From assembly GCF_050433445.1 (NCBI RefSeq), contig NZ_JBNPXF010000018.1, forward strand, positions 1 through 64,000: a stretch of DNA of 64,000 bases. Reading direction: 5' to 3'. The translations under genes and the position numbers were made by a program. The DNA comes from Kroppenstedtia sanguinis (lineage in GTDB: Bacteria; Bacillota; Bacilli; Thermoactinomycetales; DSM-45169). Shown here one piece after another: positions 50,939 through 59,812 of this stretch. A model generated the notes under the pieces. It saw only the letters and a list, made by a program, of their open reading frames with translations. It had not been told where the DNA came from and did not search any database. Position 1 is the first letter of the stretch, and the number at the start of each line of letters is the position of its first letter.

Positions 50939-52096
50939 GTGAAGGAGAAAGCCCGGCTTATTTACAGCGAAGGCTTGCTCCGATATCGTTTCGGTGACAG
51001 CCACCCCTTTGACAATCGCCGGTTGGAGCCCACTTTGGATCTGATCCGAACTCTCGGTCGCTTGCAGGATCACCACTTGCACCCGCCCCGACTGGCCACA
51101 GATGAGGAACTCTCCCAGGTTCACGATCGGGATTATATTACGGTGGTCCAGGAAGCGGATCAGGAGAACATCCTCCAGGAACGACTGGAGGAGTATGGTC
51201 TGGGAACCGAGGATAACCCTGTTTTCCCCAGAATCCATCAAACGTCAGCCCTGGTCACAGGTGGCACCCTGGAAGCAGCAGAAATCGTGATGAGTGGACA
51301 AGCCCAGCACGCACTCAACCTCTCCGGAGGATTGCATCACGCCCTGCGTGGGAAAGCCTCTGGCTTTTGCATCTATAATGATGCCGCTGTCGCCATCGCC
51401 CAGATCCGGCAAAAATACCAGGCACGCGTTCTCTATATAGACACGGATGCACACCATGGAGACGGGGTCCAGTGGGCCTTTTACCACGATCCGGAGGTGC
51501 TGACTCTGTCCATTCATGAGACAGGGCGCTATTTGTTCCCCGGAACCGGAAATGTATATGAACGAGGCCACGACGCCGGATTAGGAGCTTGCATCAATGT
51601 GCCGCTGGATGCCTTCACCGAAGATGCATCCTGGTTGGATACCTTTCAACAGGTGGTTCCCCGGATCGCCTGGTCTTTTAAACCTGATGTCATCCTGTCC
51701 CAACACGGTTGTGATGCACATCACTACGATCCCCAGACCCACCTGTCCGCCACCATGAAAATCTACCGCGTGATCCCCCAGGTGATCCACCAACTGGCTC
51801 ATGAGCTGTGTGACGGCCGCTGGATCGCTGTGGGGGGTGGCGGCTACGATATTTGGCGGGTGGTTCCCCGAGCCTGGACCTATCTGTGGGGGGAGATGTC
51901 AGGACAGCCTCTGGGTGAAATGGAGATCCCCCGTTCCTGGCTGGAAAAGTGGCAACCCCACAGTCCACAGCCCCTCCCTGATACCCTGCACGACCCGGAG
52001 GGGTTGTTTGAACCGATTCCCCGCCGGGAGGAGATCACGCAAAAAAATAAACGGACCGTCTACCAAGTACTGCGGATGGTCGGTCTCTCTGAATAA
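50939..52096 (+). CDS. acuC: AcuC: acetyl-lysine deacetylase
   Basis: A 385-residue class I histone-deacetylase-like enzyme that removes acetyl groups from AcsA. Zn site and catalysis: GLHHALRGKASGFCIYNDAAVAI, YIDTDAHHGDGVQWAF, QHGCDAHHYDPQTHL and GGGGYDIWRV. GTG start one base after the acuB stop, six bases from GGGAGGAG. It ends before an eroded repeat region (52100-52490). Confidence 0.94.
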   Translation: MKEKARLIYSEGLLRYRFGDSHPFDNRRLEPTLDLIRTLGRLQDHHLHPPRLATDEELSQVHDRDYITVVQEADQENILQERLEEYGLGTEDNPVFPRIHQTSALVTGGTLEAAEIVMSGQAQHALNLSGGLHHALRGKASGFCIYNDAAVAIAQIRQKYQARVLYIDTDAHHGDGVQWAFYHDPEVLTLSIHETGRYLFPGTGNVYERGHDAGLGACINVPLDAFTEDASWLDTFQQVVPRIAWSFKPDVILSQHGCDAHHYDPQTHLSATMKIYRVIPQVIHQLAHELCDGRWIAVGGGGYDIWRVVPRAWTYLWGEMSGQPLGEMEIPRSWLEKWQPHSPQPLPDTLHDPEGLFEPIPRREEITQKNKRTVYQVLRMVGLSE

Positions 52097-52099
52097 AAA

Positions 52100-52490
52100 A
52101 GAGTAGCAAAATGGAATCATGCGCTACCCAAGCGACCTGATGCTCCACAGCCACTACCATCTCAATGAGCTGAGTGGAGAAATCTTTCGAGAGTATGCCT
52201 AGTAGAAGTATGGTGAAAAGATCCAGACCCAATCATGACTATGCTCCCTGCGCTATACAGGGAGGATGGGGTTTCATACGGAGCGATTTTGGATCGTCAG
52301 AACTTTGATACCGAAAATATGAAACCCCATCCCGACCGTCGGAGAACGCAAGGGTTCACAACGTTTCTAGGGGCAACATACCCCCTTGTGTTGCTGACCT
52401 CCCGGCTTTTCCCTGCCTGCTGGGAAGTTTCGGAGCAGACTGTCTCCACTTTCTTGCAGGACACCGCAACACGGCTAATCAACACACTTC
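52100..52490. mobile_element. Eroded composite CAGG-type region with empty target site
   Basis: Segments match the composite element at 17320-18098: CACTACCATCTCAATGAGCTG, GGATGGGGTTTCATACGGAGCG then ATTTTGGATCGTCAGAACTTTG, CTAGGGGCAACAT and ACCTCCCGGC, and a right end GGCTAATCAACACACTT. The copy is uninterrupted where 17749 carries the nested insertion. No gene. Confidence 0.65.
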
Positions 52491-52497
52491 TCCCCAA

Positions 52498-52527
52498 CAA
52501 AAAAAGCCGGAAGTCCGGCTTTTTTTG
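52498..52527. terminator. Shared terminator of acuC and ccpA
   Basis: AAAAAAAGCCGGA and TCCGGCTTTTTTT pair with a very short loop; T runs on both strands. Confidence 0.85.
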
Positions 52528-52561
52528 TTAAAGGGAATTCTCCTCTGTCTTTTCTCCTAGG

Positions 52562-53602
52562 CTACACGCTATCAGGTGTCTCTTTAAGTTGGGTGGAGTC
52601 GCGCAATTCCAGGCGGTATTCCAGCACCACTTGGTTATTCTCGATAGGCTCACCATTCATGTATTTGGTCAACAGACGCATCGCCACCGCCCCAATATCA
52701 TACATCGGTACCGCCACGGTGGACAGCAGAGGACGAACCTGGGTAGCCAAGGGAATATTATCAAAACCGATCACCGAGATCTCTTCCGGCACTCGCTTGC
52801 CGAGATCTTGGGCCGCGTGAATCGCCCCTACCGCTATCTCGTCATTGACAGCGAAGATAGCCGTCGGTCCCTCCTCCATCATCAACAATTCCTTGGTCGC
52901 TTTCAATCCGGTATCATAACGGTAGTTTCCCAGCTGAATCCACTTTTCCTCAAAGGGGAGCCCACTTTCCGATAGGGCTTCCTTGTACCCCAGGTAGCGG
53001 GGATACCCAATGATCGGGTCCGTCAAAGGTCCCCCCACAAATCCGATCCGTTGGTGACCTTCTCGGATCAGAATCCCTGTCGCCTCCTTGGCCGCCTGTA
53101 CATGGTCAATGGTGACAAAGGGACGATTTTTTACTTTCTCATCCTGGGTGGCGGCCAAAACGACGGGGATATCCGATCCGGAAAAAATCTCCCGGTGTTC
53201 TTCTGTCACCTCCCCGCCGAGAAAGAGCAACCCGTCTACCTGCTTTTCGAAAAGGGCCTCAATTAATTGCAGCTCTTTGTTCTTTTTCAGGTCGGAATTG
53301 CACAGGATGATGTTGTAATGGTACATATTGGCGATATCTTCGATGCCTCGAGTCAGTTCTGCAAAAAACGCATAGGAAATATCGGGAATCACTACACCGA
53401 CCGTGGTGGTTTTTTTACTGGCCAGTCCTCGGGCCACGGCGTTGGGTCGGTACCCCATACGTCGGATCGTTTCCAGCACTTTTTTTCGGGTCAAGGGCTT
53501 GACGTTGGGATTCCCATTGACAACCCGGGAGACGGTAGCCATGGAAACCCCTGCCTCCCTGGCTACATCATAGATGGTGACGGTTTCTTTTTTTCTGTCC
53601 AT
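52562..53602 (-). CDS. ccpA: Catabolite control protein A
   Basis: A 346-residue LacI/GalR-type global regulator of carbon metabolism. The DNA-binding headpiece is TIYDVAREAGVSMATVSRVVNGNPNVKPLTRKKVLETI with the hinge helix PNAVARGLASKKT. The core contains the positions used for HPr-Ser46-P contact in Bacillus (region RYLGYKEAL and neighbouring). Identification rests on high general likeness and on the neighbours acuABC and aroA, as in B. subtilis. ATG start. Confidence 0.92.
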   Translation of the reverse strand: MDRKKETVTIYDVAREAGVSMATVSRVVNGNPNVKPLTRKKVLETIRRMGYRPNAVARGLASKKTTTVGVVIPDISYAFFAELTRGIEDIANMYHYNIILCNSDLKKNKELQLIEALFEKQVDGLLFLGGEVTEEHREIFSGSDIPVVLAATQDEKVKNRPFVTIDHVQAAKEATGILIREGHQRIGFVGGPLTDPIIGYPRYLGYKEALSESGLPFEEKWIQLGNYRYDTGLKATKELLMMEEGPTAIFAVNDEIAVGAIHAAQDLGKRVPEEISVIGFDNIPLATQVRPLLSTVAVPMYDIGAVAMRLLTKYMNGEPIENNQVVLEYRLELRDSTQLKETPDSV

Positions 53603-53748
53603 AGTTCACACCCAATGTTGTTTTGTTAGTTCCAAGGATACGACAAAAGCCATGGACCTGCAAAGAAAAAAGGAGGTCGCCTTTGACAATTTGATAACAG
53701 ATGCTCTCCGTTCCCCACGTCATCCCTTATATTCTGTCCCGCTATACA

Positions 53749-53778
53749 CAAAAAAACCGGCCCCTTCAGGCCGGTCGC
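53749..53778 (-). terminator. aroA terminator
   Basis: GACCGGCC and GGCCGGTT pair around TGAAGG, then TTTTTTG on the minus strand. Confidence 0.8.
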
Positions 53779-53825
53779 TCCTCACTGATGTGAACTATCT
53801 TAGCCTCTAAGTGAATCATTCGAAA

Positions 53826-54917
53826 TCAGCCGATGACAGGATCTGCCGCCGGAAGAACACCGCTCTTCCTCATCTCATCCATAAAGGTTCCAAACTGCGG
53901 GATATCGATCTGCTGATTGGCATCCGATAGGGCGACTGCCGGATCGGGATGTACCTCTAACATGATTCCGTCAGCTCCTGCCGCGAGAGCCGCTCGGGCG
54001 ATGGGGAGCTGAATATCGCGCCGACCTGTGGAATGGGTGATATCGACGAAAACAGGCAGATGACTTTCCTGTTTCAACAACGGAACCGCCGAGATATCCA
54101 AGGTGTTTCGGGTCCATTTTTCATAGGTGCGAATCCCTCGCTCACAGAGCATGACCTGACTGTTCCCTCTGGATACGATGTATTCCGCCGCAAACAAGAA
54201 CTCTTCCACTGTTGCAGACATGCCCCGTTTGAGGAAGATAGGGAGCCGGGAGGCGCCCGCCGCCTTTAACAATTCAAAGTTTTGCATGTTGCGGGCCCCG
54301 ATCTGAATTACATCGATGTAGCGTTCAGCCCGTTCAATATCCGCAGGGTTGACGATTTCGCTGACCACTTTCAACTGAAATTCATCCGCCACTTTCCGCA
54401 GGATGCGAAGTCCTTCTTCTCCCAATCCCTGAAAATCGTAAGGGGAACTCCTCGGTTTGAAGGCACCCCCGCGCAAGAGGGTCAACCCTTGATCACGTAT
54501 AGCCTGGGCCACTTGACGGACCTGCTCCTCGGACTCCACAGAACAGGGACCTGCCACCACGGTCTTTGAATTTCCGCCGACGGAAACCTCTCCCACCTGT
54601 ACCACCGTATCTTCCGGTTGCCGTTTCCGGCTGACCAGAAGTGCCTTCTTATGGTCTTCCTGTTGCAGGTCAAGGGCAGCCTTGAATATTTGTTTAAACA
54701 GGTGACGAATGGTGTCATCATCGAAGGGACCGGGATTGACCTCAGTAAGCTTCTCCAGCATGTTCCTTTCCCGGACAGGGTCAAAACGATGGATCCCCTG
54801 CGTTTTTTTGACTTCTCCGATCCGCTGTGCCAATTCGGCTCGTTGACTCAACAATTCTAAAAGCTGCATATTGATCTCATCCATCTGCTGCCGGAGTCGA
54901 TCCAGTTCGTGGCCCAT
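53826..54917 (-). CDS. aroA: Chorismate mutase/DAHP synthase
   Basis: A 363-residue fusion as in Bacillus AroA(G). Residues 1-85 are an AroQ chorismate mutase (LDRLRQQMDEINMQLLELLSQRAELAQRIGEVK), the rest is a type I-beta DAHP synthase (VVAGPCSVESEEQVRQVAQAI; LRGGAFKPRSSPYDFQGLG; IQIGARNMQNFELLK; VFVDITHSTGRRD; DGIMLEVHPDP). It starts the shikimate pathway, with prephenate/chorismate feedback through the mutase domain. I take ATG, eight bases from GGGGAG, rather than a TTG six bases earlier. Confidence 0.95.
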   Translation of the reverse strand: MGHELDRLRQQMDEINMQLLELLSQRAELAQRIGEVKKTQGIHRFDPVRERNMLEKLTEVNPGPFDDDTIRHLFKQIFKAALDLQQEDHKKALLVSRKRQPEDTVVQVGEVSVGGNSKTVVAGPCSVESEEQVRQVAQAIRDQGLTLLRGGAFKPRSSPYDFQGLGEEGLRILRKVADEFQLKVVSEIVNPADIERAERYIDVIQIGARNMQNFELLKAAGASRLPIFLKRGMSATVEEFLFAAEYIVSRGNSQVMLCERGIRTYEKWTRNTLDISAVPLLKQESHLPVFVDITHSTGRRDIQLPIARAALAAGADGIMLEVHPDPAVALSDANQQIDIPQFGTFMDEMRKSGVLPAADPVIG

Positions 54918-55017
54918 CTTCAAAGCTCCCCTCTAGAAATTTTTAAGGTTAATTATATCGAAAACATAGCCACTTGTCAGGGAGCTTTTGGGGATTGATA
55001 TTATTTTCGGCTCTACA

Positions 55018-55770
55018 TCAACGAACTACAGGTGTAGCCGCCATTCGGTCAAACCAGCGAGAAATTTTCTGTTCGTTATCAGGGAAGGTGAATGTTTTCA
55101 TACGGGGGTTTTTCCCAGTGACAAGAATCACCGACAGGGGGAAATGAGTCTTTTCCCAACGATTCTTTTCCGGCGAGAGCCCTGATGCAGCCAGAATCAT
55201 TCCCATGGTTTTATCATCAGGAACCCGTACAAAGACAAATCGCTTCACCTCTTTGAACCAATCCGGTTTACCGTCCAGGATGAAAGGAAGGGCGCTCGGG
55301 TAGACCAAAGCAGTTTCCAATGGCGCCTCCTTCAAGACGTTTTTCGGAGGAATCACCTGGACATAATCGTTCTCTGGAATGTGGAGCTTCTCCCCTTGCG
55401 TGGCAAACACCGTTAGATGATGGGGCTTCTCAATAACCTCCCCTTCCCCGCCCCCGGTACCAGCGGCCATTTTACTGATGGAAGTGCTCCGATGCTGAGA
55501 CATTCCAGGGAAAAAAACCATCAGAAATGCGATCGAGGTGCAGACAGCCGCCCATTTAATCAGTTGATTGACCCAGACGACGGATTCGGACGGAGCCCGA
55601 TGATTTCGGATTTCTTCCAGGGATTGGACCAGGTCGATCATCTCCTGCAGGTCGTTGCGACAGGTTTCACACTCCGCCACGTGTTCCCTCAGTCTGATCC
55701 GGTCCGCCTCTTCAATTTCCTGGTCCACATAGAGTTGGATCAGACGATCCATATCCTTACAAGAAGACAT
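55018..55770 (-). CDS. Anti-sigma factor (zinc-finger, one membrane span)
   Basis: A 250-residue protein. Residues 1-50 form a ZAS-type anti-sigma domain (MDRLIQLYVDQEIEEADRIRLREHVAECETCRNDL with HxxxCxxC), residues about 85-103 a membrane helix (LIKWAAVCTSIAFLMVFFPG), and the rest is extracytoplasmic (HHLTVFATQGEKLHIPENDYVQVIPPKNVLK onward), presumably the sensor. It starts 12 bases after the ECF sigma gene and should hold that factor inactive until a signal arrives. Confidence 0.85.
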   Translation of the reverse strand: MSSCKDMDRLIQLYVDQEIEEADRIRLREHVAECETCRNDLQEMIDLVQSLEEIRNHRAPSESVVWVNQLIKWAAVCTSIAFLMVFFPGMSQHRSTSISKMAAGTGGGEGEVIEKPHHLTVFATQGEKLHIPENDYVQVIPPKNVLKEAPLETALVYPSALPFILDGKPDWFKEVKRFVFVRVPDDKTMGMILAASGLSPEKNRWEKTHFPLSVILVTGKNPRMKTFTFPDNEQKISRWFDRMAATPVVR

Positions 55771-55782
55771 CCATTGAACTCC

Positions 55783-56319
55783 TTACTTTCGTGAAAGTCG
55801 CTCTTTCAACATCTTCCGCGCGCGAAACAACTGGGTTTTCACTGTCCCTTCTGGGAGATCCAGAGCTTCACTGACCTCCGCATAGGAGTATCCGCGAAAG
55901 TGTCGGAGCTCGACCACCCGACGGTAAATCTCGGGAAGCTCCCGGATCTCCGCCTTCACTTCTTCCAACATCATCCGTTGCTCCACTTGCTCCTCCACGG
56001 AGACATGGACTGAGTGAGGTGGCTCTGACTGTATAAACGCGTCTTCCAGGGCGACCAGTTTCAAGCTTTTTTTCCTTTTTTGGTCTCTGAAGCGATTGGT
56101 CATCATGGTACGTAGCCATGCTTTCAGCGATTTCTCGTATACATATTTGTTGGATTTGCGATGAGCTTGCCATAAGGTCTCCTGCATCAAGTCCTTGGCA
56201 TCCTCTGCATTGCCTGTCAAGCGGTAAGCGATATGGTACAGATAGCGCCGATGTTCCTGGAGGCGTTCCAGAAACTCGTCCGTGACAGTTTTTCTTTGCG
56301 TTTCATCAAGACTGCTCAT
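55783..56319 (-). CDS. ECF-type RNA polymerase sigma factor
   Basis: A 178-residue sigma-70-family factor. Region 2 is YLYHIAYRLTGNAEDAKDLMQETLWQAHRKSNKY, region 4 is LRELPEIYRRVVELRHFRGYSYAEVSEALDLPEGTVKTQLFRARKMLKERL (abridged by spacing in the sequence). The ATG after AGGAGG is preferred to one 21 bases earlier. Forms an operon with its anti-sigma factor. A TGAAAC motif at about 56425-56430 on the minus strand could belong to an autoregulated promoter, but the spacing to TATAAT is short. Confidence 0.88.
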   Translation of the reverse strand: MSSLDETQRKTVTDEFLERLQEHRRYLYHIAYRLTGNAEDAKDLMQETLWQAHRKSNKYVYEKSLKAWLRTMMTNRFRDQKRKKSLKLVALEDAFIQSEPPHSVHVSVEEQVEQRMMLEEVKAEIRELPEIYRRVVELRHFRGYSYAEVSEALDLPEGTVKTQLFRARKMLKERLSRK

Positions 56320-56442
56320 GGAAATCCTCCTGTTTCCCATTCTCTTAGGTCTCTCTATTTATTAATCTAGATTCCTTTATCCATAGATTCAATACCAATT
56401 CCCATTATATGATACCAAAACATGTTTCAGCGAAAAGTACAA

Positions 56443-56467
56443 CCCACCCCAGCGTAAATGGGGTGGG
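56443..56467 (-). terminator. Terminator of the EamA gene
   Basis: CCCACCCCA and TGGGGTGGG pair around GCGTAAA; followed by TTGTACTTTT on the minus strand. Confidence 0.65.
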
Positions 56468-56517
56468 CTATGAAGCTGTATACTTTCATTTGCTCTCATA
56501 TAGCAACCGAAATGCAT

Positions 56518-56943
56518 TTAATCGCTCAGAAGAAACACGCCACAAACCACCAGAACCACACCGGCCACTTTGGAGACCGTAATCACCTCTCCAAAGATCA
56601 CCACGGACAGCAGGAAAGCTAGGACCGGAAAGCTTCCCACTACGGACATGACACGTCCCACTTCTCCGAACTGGAGAGCCTTAAAATAAAAATACTGGGC
56701 AAAAAGAACTCCAAATACCCCTCCCAGCAGAACATAGATCAGAGACTGCAGGTCGGGCACGGCTAACTTCCCACTTCTGGCTGTCATAAAGAGATAGACA
56801 GAAATGAGGGCTGTCGTCACCAACGCCCGGAGAAACAAAGCCATCGTCGGTTCCGTACGGGCTAACCCTAGTTTTTCAAAAATGGGGGCCACTCCGAAAC
56901 TGAAAGCCGCCAACAGTGCATAGATCAATTCTTTACTATTCAT
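56518..56943 (-). CDS. EamA-family small transporter
   Basis: A 141-residue membrane protein with five segments, i.e. one EamA (DMT) unit instead of the usual two (ELIYALLAAFSFGVAPIFEKLGL; VIFGEVITVSKVAGVVLVVCGVFLL). Such half-size members work as dimers; substrate unknown. The ATG after GGACGGGGGTAGAC is chosen; ten extra codons upstream are possible. Confidence 0.8.
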   Translation of the reverse strand: MNSKELIYALLAAFSFGVAPIFEKLGLARTEPTMALFLRALVTTALISVYLFMTARSGKLAVPDLQSLIYVLLGGVFGVLFAQYFYFKALQFGEVGRVMSVVGSFPVLAFLLSVVIFGEVITVSKVAGVVLVVCGVFLLSD

Positions 56944-57018
56944 GTCTACCCCCGTCCCCACTGTTTGTCCCATCTATATGCGTGGACAGGCAGGGATAGA
57001 CTTCCTACAGAAAGCTGG

Positions 57019-57369
57019 TCAGTCCGACGAGTCTGAATCTGATTTGGCCCGGATCTCTACCCAATCCTGTTCAGACTTCACATCAGAGCCTTCCAAACCT
57101 TCCCCTTTGGATTTTTTTAAGGATTCTGTAGCCGTATCCTTGATCTCAATCCATTTCTCCGTAGCAGCCTCTTTCAGATCGCCTGCAAACCGACCCATCT
57201 CACCGGAGCGGTTTTTGAATGTCTCCTGTGCGTCATCCAGGCTTTCCAGAAGCTCCTTGCGCATTTGACGGCCCGTCTTGGGCGTGAGGAGCATGGCTGT
57301 GGCCGCCCCGACCAAACCTCCGACCACTGCACCAAAAAATAGTTTTCCGTTGCCACTGCTTTTACCCAT
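57019..57369 (-). CDS. ytxH: YtxH-domain membrane-associated protein
   Basis: A 116-residue protein with the YtxH signature KLFFGAVVGGLVGAATAMLLTPKTGRQMRKELLES (one Gly-rich membrane helix followed by the conserved PKTG). The remainder is an amphipathic helix. In Bacillus it is a general-stress protein beside ytxG, aroA and ccpA, and the same neighbours are seen here. Function is unknown. Confidence 0.88.
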   Translation of the reverse strand: MGKSSGNGKLFFGAVVGGLVGAATAMLLTPKTGRQMRKELLESLDDAQETFKNRSGEMGRFAGDLKEAATEKWIEIKDTATESLKKSKGEGLEGSDVKSEQDWVEIRAKSDSDSSD

Positions 57370-57389
57370 CTCAACCGTCCCCTTTCATA

Positions 57390-57809
57390 TTATTTAACCC
57401 GCTTGATTTTCTCTTTTTTATTAGAATGTCTCTCCAAACGCCACTTTCTCAGCAATTCCAACCCAGTGCCCACCAGAGCCGTCACATTGGCCAGGCGCTC
57501 TCTCTGAGCGGAAGCTGTACGAGCGATTCCGGTAGACAATTCCTGAAAGCTGTGACCCAAGCCCTGAACGGATTCAAAAAAAACATCGGTCTGTTGGCTT
57601 TTCTGATTTACATCATCAATCAGCTTTCTCGTTTCAATCAACGTCTTGCGAGATTCGTCAGCAACCTCCTCCAGTTGGGGGCGAACTTCTTTTAACGTTT
57701 GATCCACCGAATCCAACGTCTGGTTCACCTTCCGCAACGAAAGCACAACAGCCGTCACTAGAACGACAAAAGCCAGAGAAGCAACAGCGATACTGATTTC
57801 AATGATCAA
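57390..57809 (-). CDS. DUF948 (YtxG-like) membrane protein
   Basis: A 139-residue protein: N-terminal membrane helix (LIIEISIAVASLAFVVLVTAVVLSL) and a long helical/coiled-coil tail (KVNQTLDSVDQTLKEVRPQLEEVADESRKTL and following). It precedes ytxH by 20 bases on the same strand, as ytxG does in Bacillus. TTG start seven bases from AAGGAGG; a GTG six bases earlier touches the site. Function unknown. Confidence 0.82.
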   Translation of the reverse strand: MIIEISIAVASLAFVVLVTAVVLSLRKVNQTLDSVDQTLKEVRPQLEEVADESRKTLIETRKLIDDVNQKSQQTDVFFESVQGLGHSFQELSTGIARTASAQRERLANVTALVGTGLELLRKWRLERHSNKKEKIKRVK

Positions 57810-57885
57810 GTCCACACCTCCTTTACAGGATTCTCCAAAAAGGAGTTTTCCATTTCTAAAGCGGATTTGTTCCATTCATAGTTGC

Positions 57886-59649
57886 TTATCTGTCCAACCC
57901 GTGACCTGCCGGATACCGACCGGGAATGGTCACCGGAAGTTTGCCACGGACTGAGACTTTGCCAGCAATTGCACCGGCGGCTGCCTTCATCGAATGTGAA
58001 TCATAACCATAGAGAGCTAGATAGGTTACATTTTTCGGAAATGCTGAAACTTCATAAGGCGTATCCAATCCGAGAACGATCACCGGGATTCCCCTCGCTG
58101 ACAAAGCTTGGACCAACTGACGCTGTCCAGGATGATTCTCGGCCTGGGAGGTTCCGACGATCACCCCGTCCACCGCGGTTGCTTGGTTCACCAATTGATC
58201 CCTCTCCTGTTGTGACGGATCGGGATCCAGTTCCCGATGTTGCGTGGAGAATCCGTAACTCTGCAAGGACTTGTCCAGTTCCCGTACTCCGGCGACAGAC
58301 GCCACCAGCAGTTTCTTCTGTGGATCCGGTGTCTGAGGGATCAGACCCTGTGCATCCTGAAGGAGAGTCAAACCGGATTTTGCCGTCGCCTCGGCTACTT
58401 GCTCATTACGGGAAGTCCCTACCCGTTTCGCCACCTGGTTCACTGGGGTGATGGGCTGTTCCGCAACGGAAGTCGCCCCCGTCCGCTTTCCTTTGAGATG
58501 GAGAATGCGCTGGAGGGAGCGATCGATACGGGCTTCAGAGATCTCCCCCTTTTTGACAGCATCTAGAATTCCCCGGATGGAGGCCTGTTGGCGGGTCAGA
58601 TCGTGAGAGATGAGCAAAATATCGGCACCGGCTTTTACCGCCCGGGTCGCTGCTTCCTCCGCAGAGAAGTTATCCACGATCGCCCCCATCTCCAGATCAT
58701 CGGTCATGATCACCCCATCATATCCCAACTCCTCCCGCAATAAACCGGTTAACACCTTCTGGGAGAGAGTGCCAGGGAGTCCTGGGGTATCATCCAGCGC
58801 CGGGAAAGTAATATGAGCCGACATGACCGCATCCGTCTGGTTCAAAACTTCTTTGAAGGGAACCAGTTCTACCCGATTGAGCCTGTCCATGGAATGAGGG
58901 ACTGTAGGCAAATTGACGTGTGAATCGGTTGAGGTATCCCCGTGTCCGGGGAAATGCTTGACTACGGTCAACATCCCACTATCCTGATACCCTTGAATCT
59001 GGGCGGAAGCCATCTTCACCACCTGCTCGGGATCACCAGAGAAGGAACGGGATCCGATCACCGGGTTTTTCGGGTTGTTATTCACATCCAGAACCGGAGC
59101 CAGATTCATGTTGATCCCCATCGCCCGTAACTCACTACCGATCACCTCACCGGATTGACGGGAGAGATCCAGATTTCCCGAAGCTCCCAACGTCATCCCT
59201 CCAGGAAACTGTGTCACGCCTTCGCGAATGCGGGCCACCTTCCCTCCTTCCTGATCCGTAGAGATCAACAAAGGAATTCCCGGAGAGGTAGACAGAGCCA
59301 AGTGCTGCAAACGGTTGTTCAACTCCGCCGTCTGCCGTGGATCGCCGATGTTGCGGTCAAACAGGATCACTCCACCCACATGATAATCCCGGATCAGTGT
59401 CCGGATTTGCTGGTTCATTTCCTGTGCGGGCTGGTCATCGTTATGAAAACCGACCATAAACATCTGTCCCACTTTTTGTTCCAGGGTCATTTTCCCAATC
59501 CTATCCTGAATCGTCCCTTCCAGCTGTTTTCCCTCCGCCTTTGGAGACCAATCGATCCGCCCCCCTCCTGCTCCGGGATCAGAGGATGGAAGAACAGCCA
59601 CAGCCAAAATCAGTATCAACAGCAGTCCACCCCGAAGGGAAGGAGACAA
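57886..59649 (-). CDS. nagZ: Beta-N-acetylhexosaminidase (GH3), exported
   Basis: A 587-residue glycoside hydrolase family 3 enzyme. The N terminus is a signal peptide (SPSLRGGLLLILILAVAVLPSS). Catalytic features are KHFPGHGDTSTDSHVNLP (the Asp-His general acid pair and Lys-His substrate site) and GVIMTDDLEMGAI (nucleophile Asp). A second C-terminal domain (from about residue 400) is present as in Bacillus NagZ. It removes terminal GlcNAc from muropeptides outside the cell. TTG start eight bases after AAGGAG. Confidence 0.9.
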   Translation of the reverse strand: MSPSLRGGLLLILILAVAVLPSSDPGAGGGRIDWSPKAEGKQLEGTIQDRIGKMTLEQKVGQMFMVGFHNDDQPAQEMNQQIRTLIRDYHVGGVILFDRNIGDPRQTAELNNRLQHLALSTSPGIPLLISTDQEGGKVARIREGVTQFPGGMTLGASGNLDLSRQSGEVIGSELRAMGINMNLAPVLDVNNNPKNPVIGSRSFSGDPEQVVKMASAQIQGYQDSGMLTVVKHFPGHGDTSTDSHVNLPTVPHSMDRLNRVELVPFKEVLNQTDAVMSAHITFPALDDTPGLPGTLSQKVLTGLLREELGYDGVIMTDDLEMGAIVDNFSAEEAATRAVKAGADILLISHDLTRQQASIRGILDAVKKGEISEARIDRSLQRILHLKGKRTGATSVAEQPITPVNQVAKRVGTSRNEQVAEATAKSGLTLLQDAQGLIPQTPDPQKKLLVASVAGVRELDKSLQSYGFSTQHRELDPDPSQQERDQLVNQATAVDGVIVGTSQAENHPGQRQLVQALSARGIPVIVLGLDTPYEVSAFPKNVTYLALYGYDSHSMKAAAGAIAGKVSVRGKLPVTIPGRYPAGHGLDR

Positions 59650-59812
59650 ACTCACCACTCCTTTGAATCGTCGAAAAAGATCCCCTTCATTATATCCCGC
59701 CCTCTCTTCCAATTGAAGAAGCCTTATTTCCTATTTTGAATGTTCGCCGGTGTGGTACACAGATGAGGCTACCGGTATAATAGGGAAGGATATAACTGAA
59801 GAGGTGATCCCG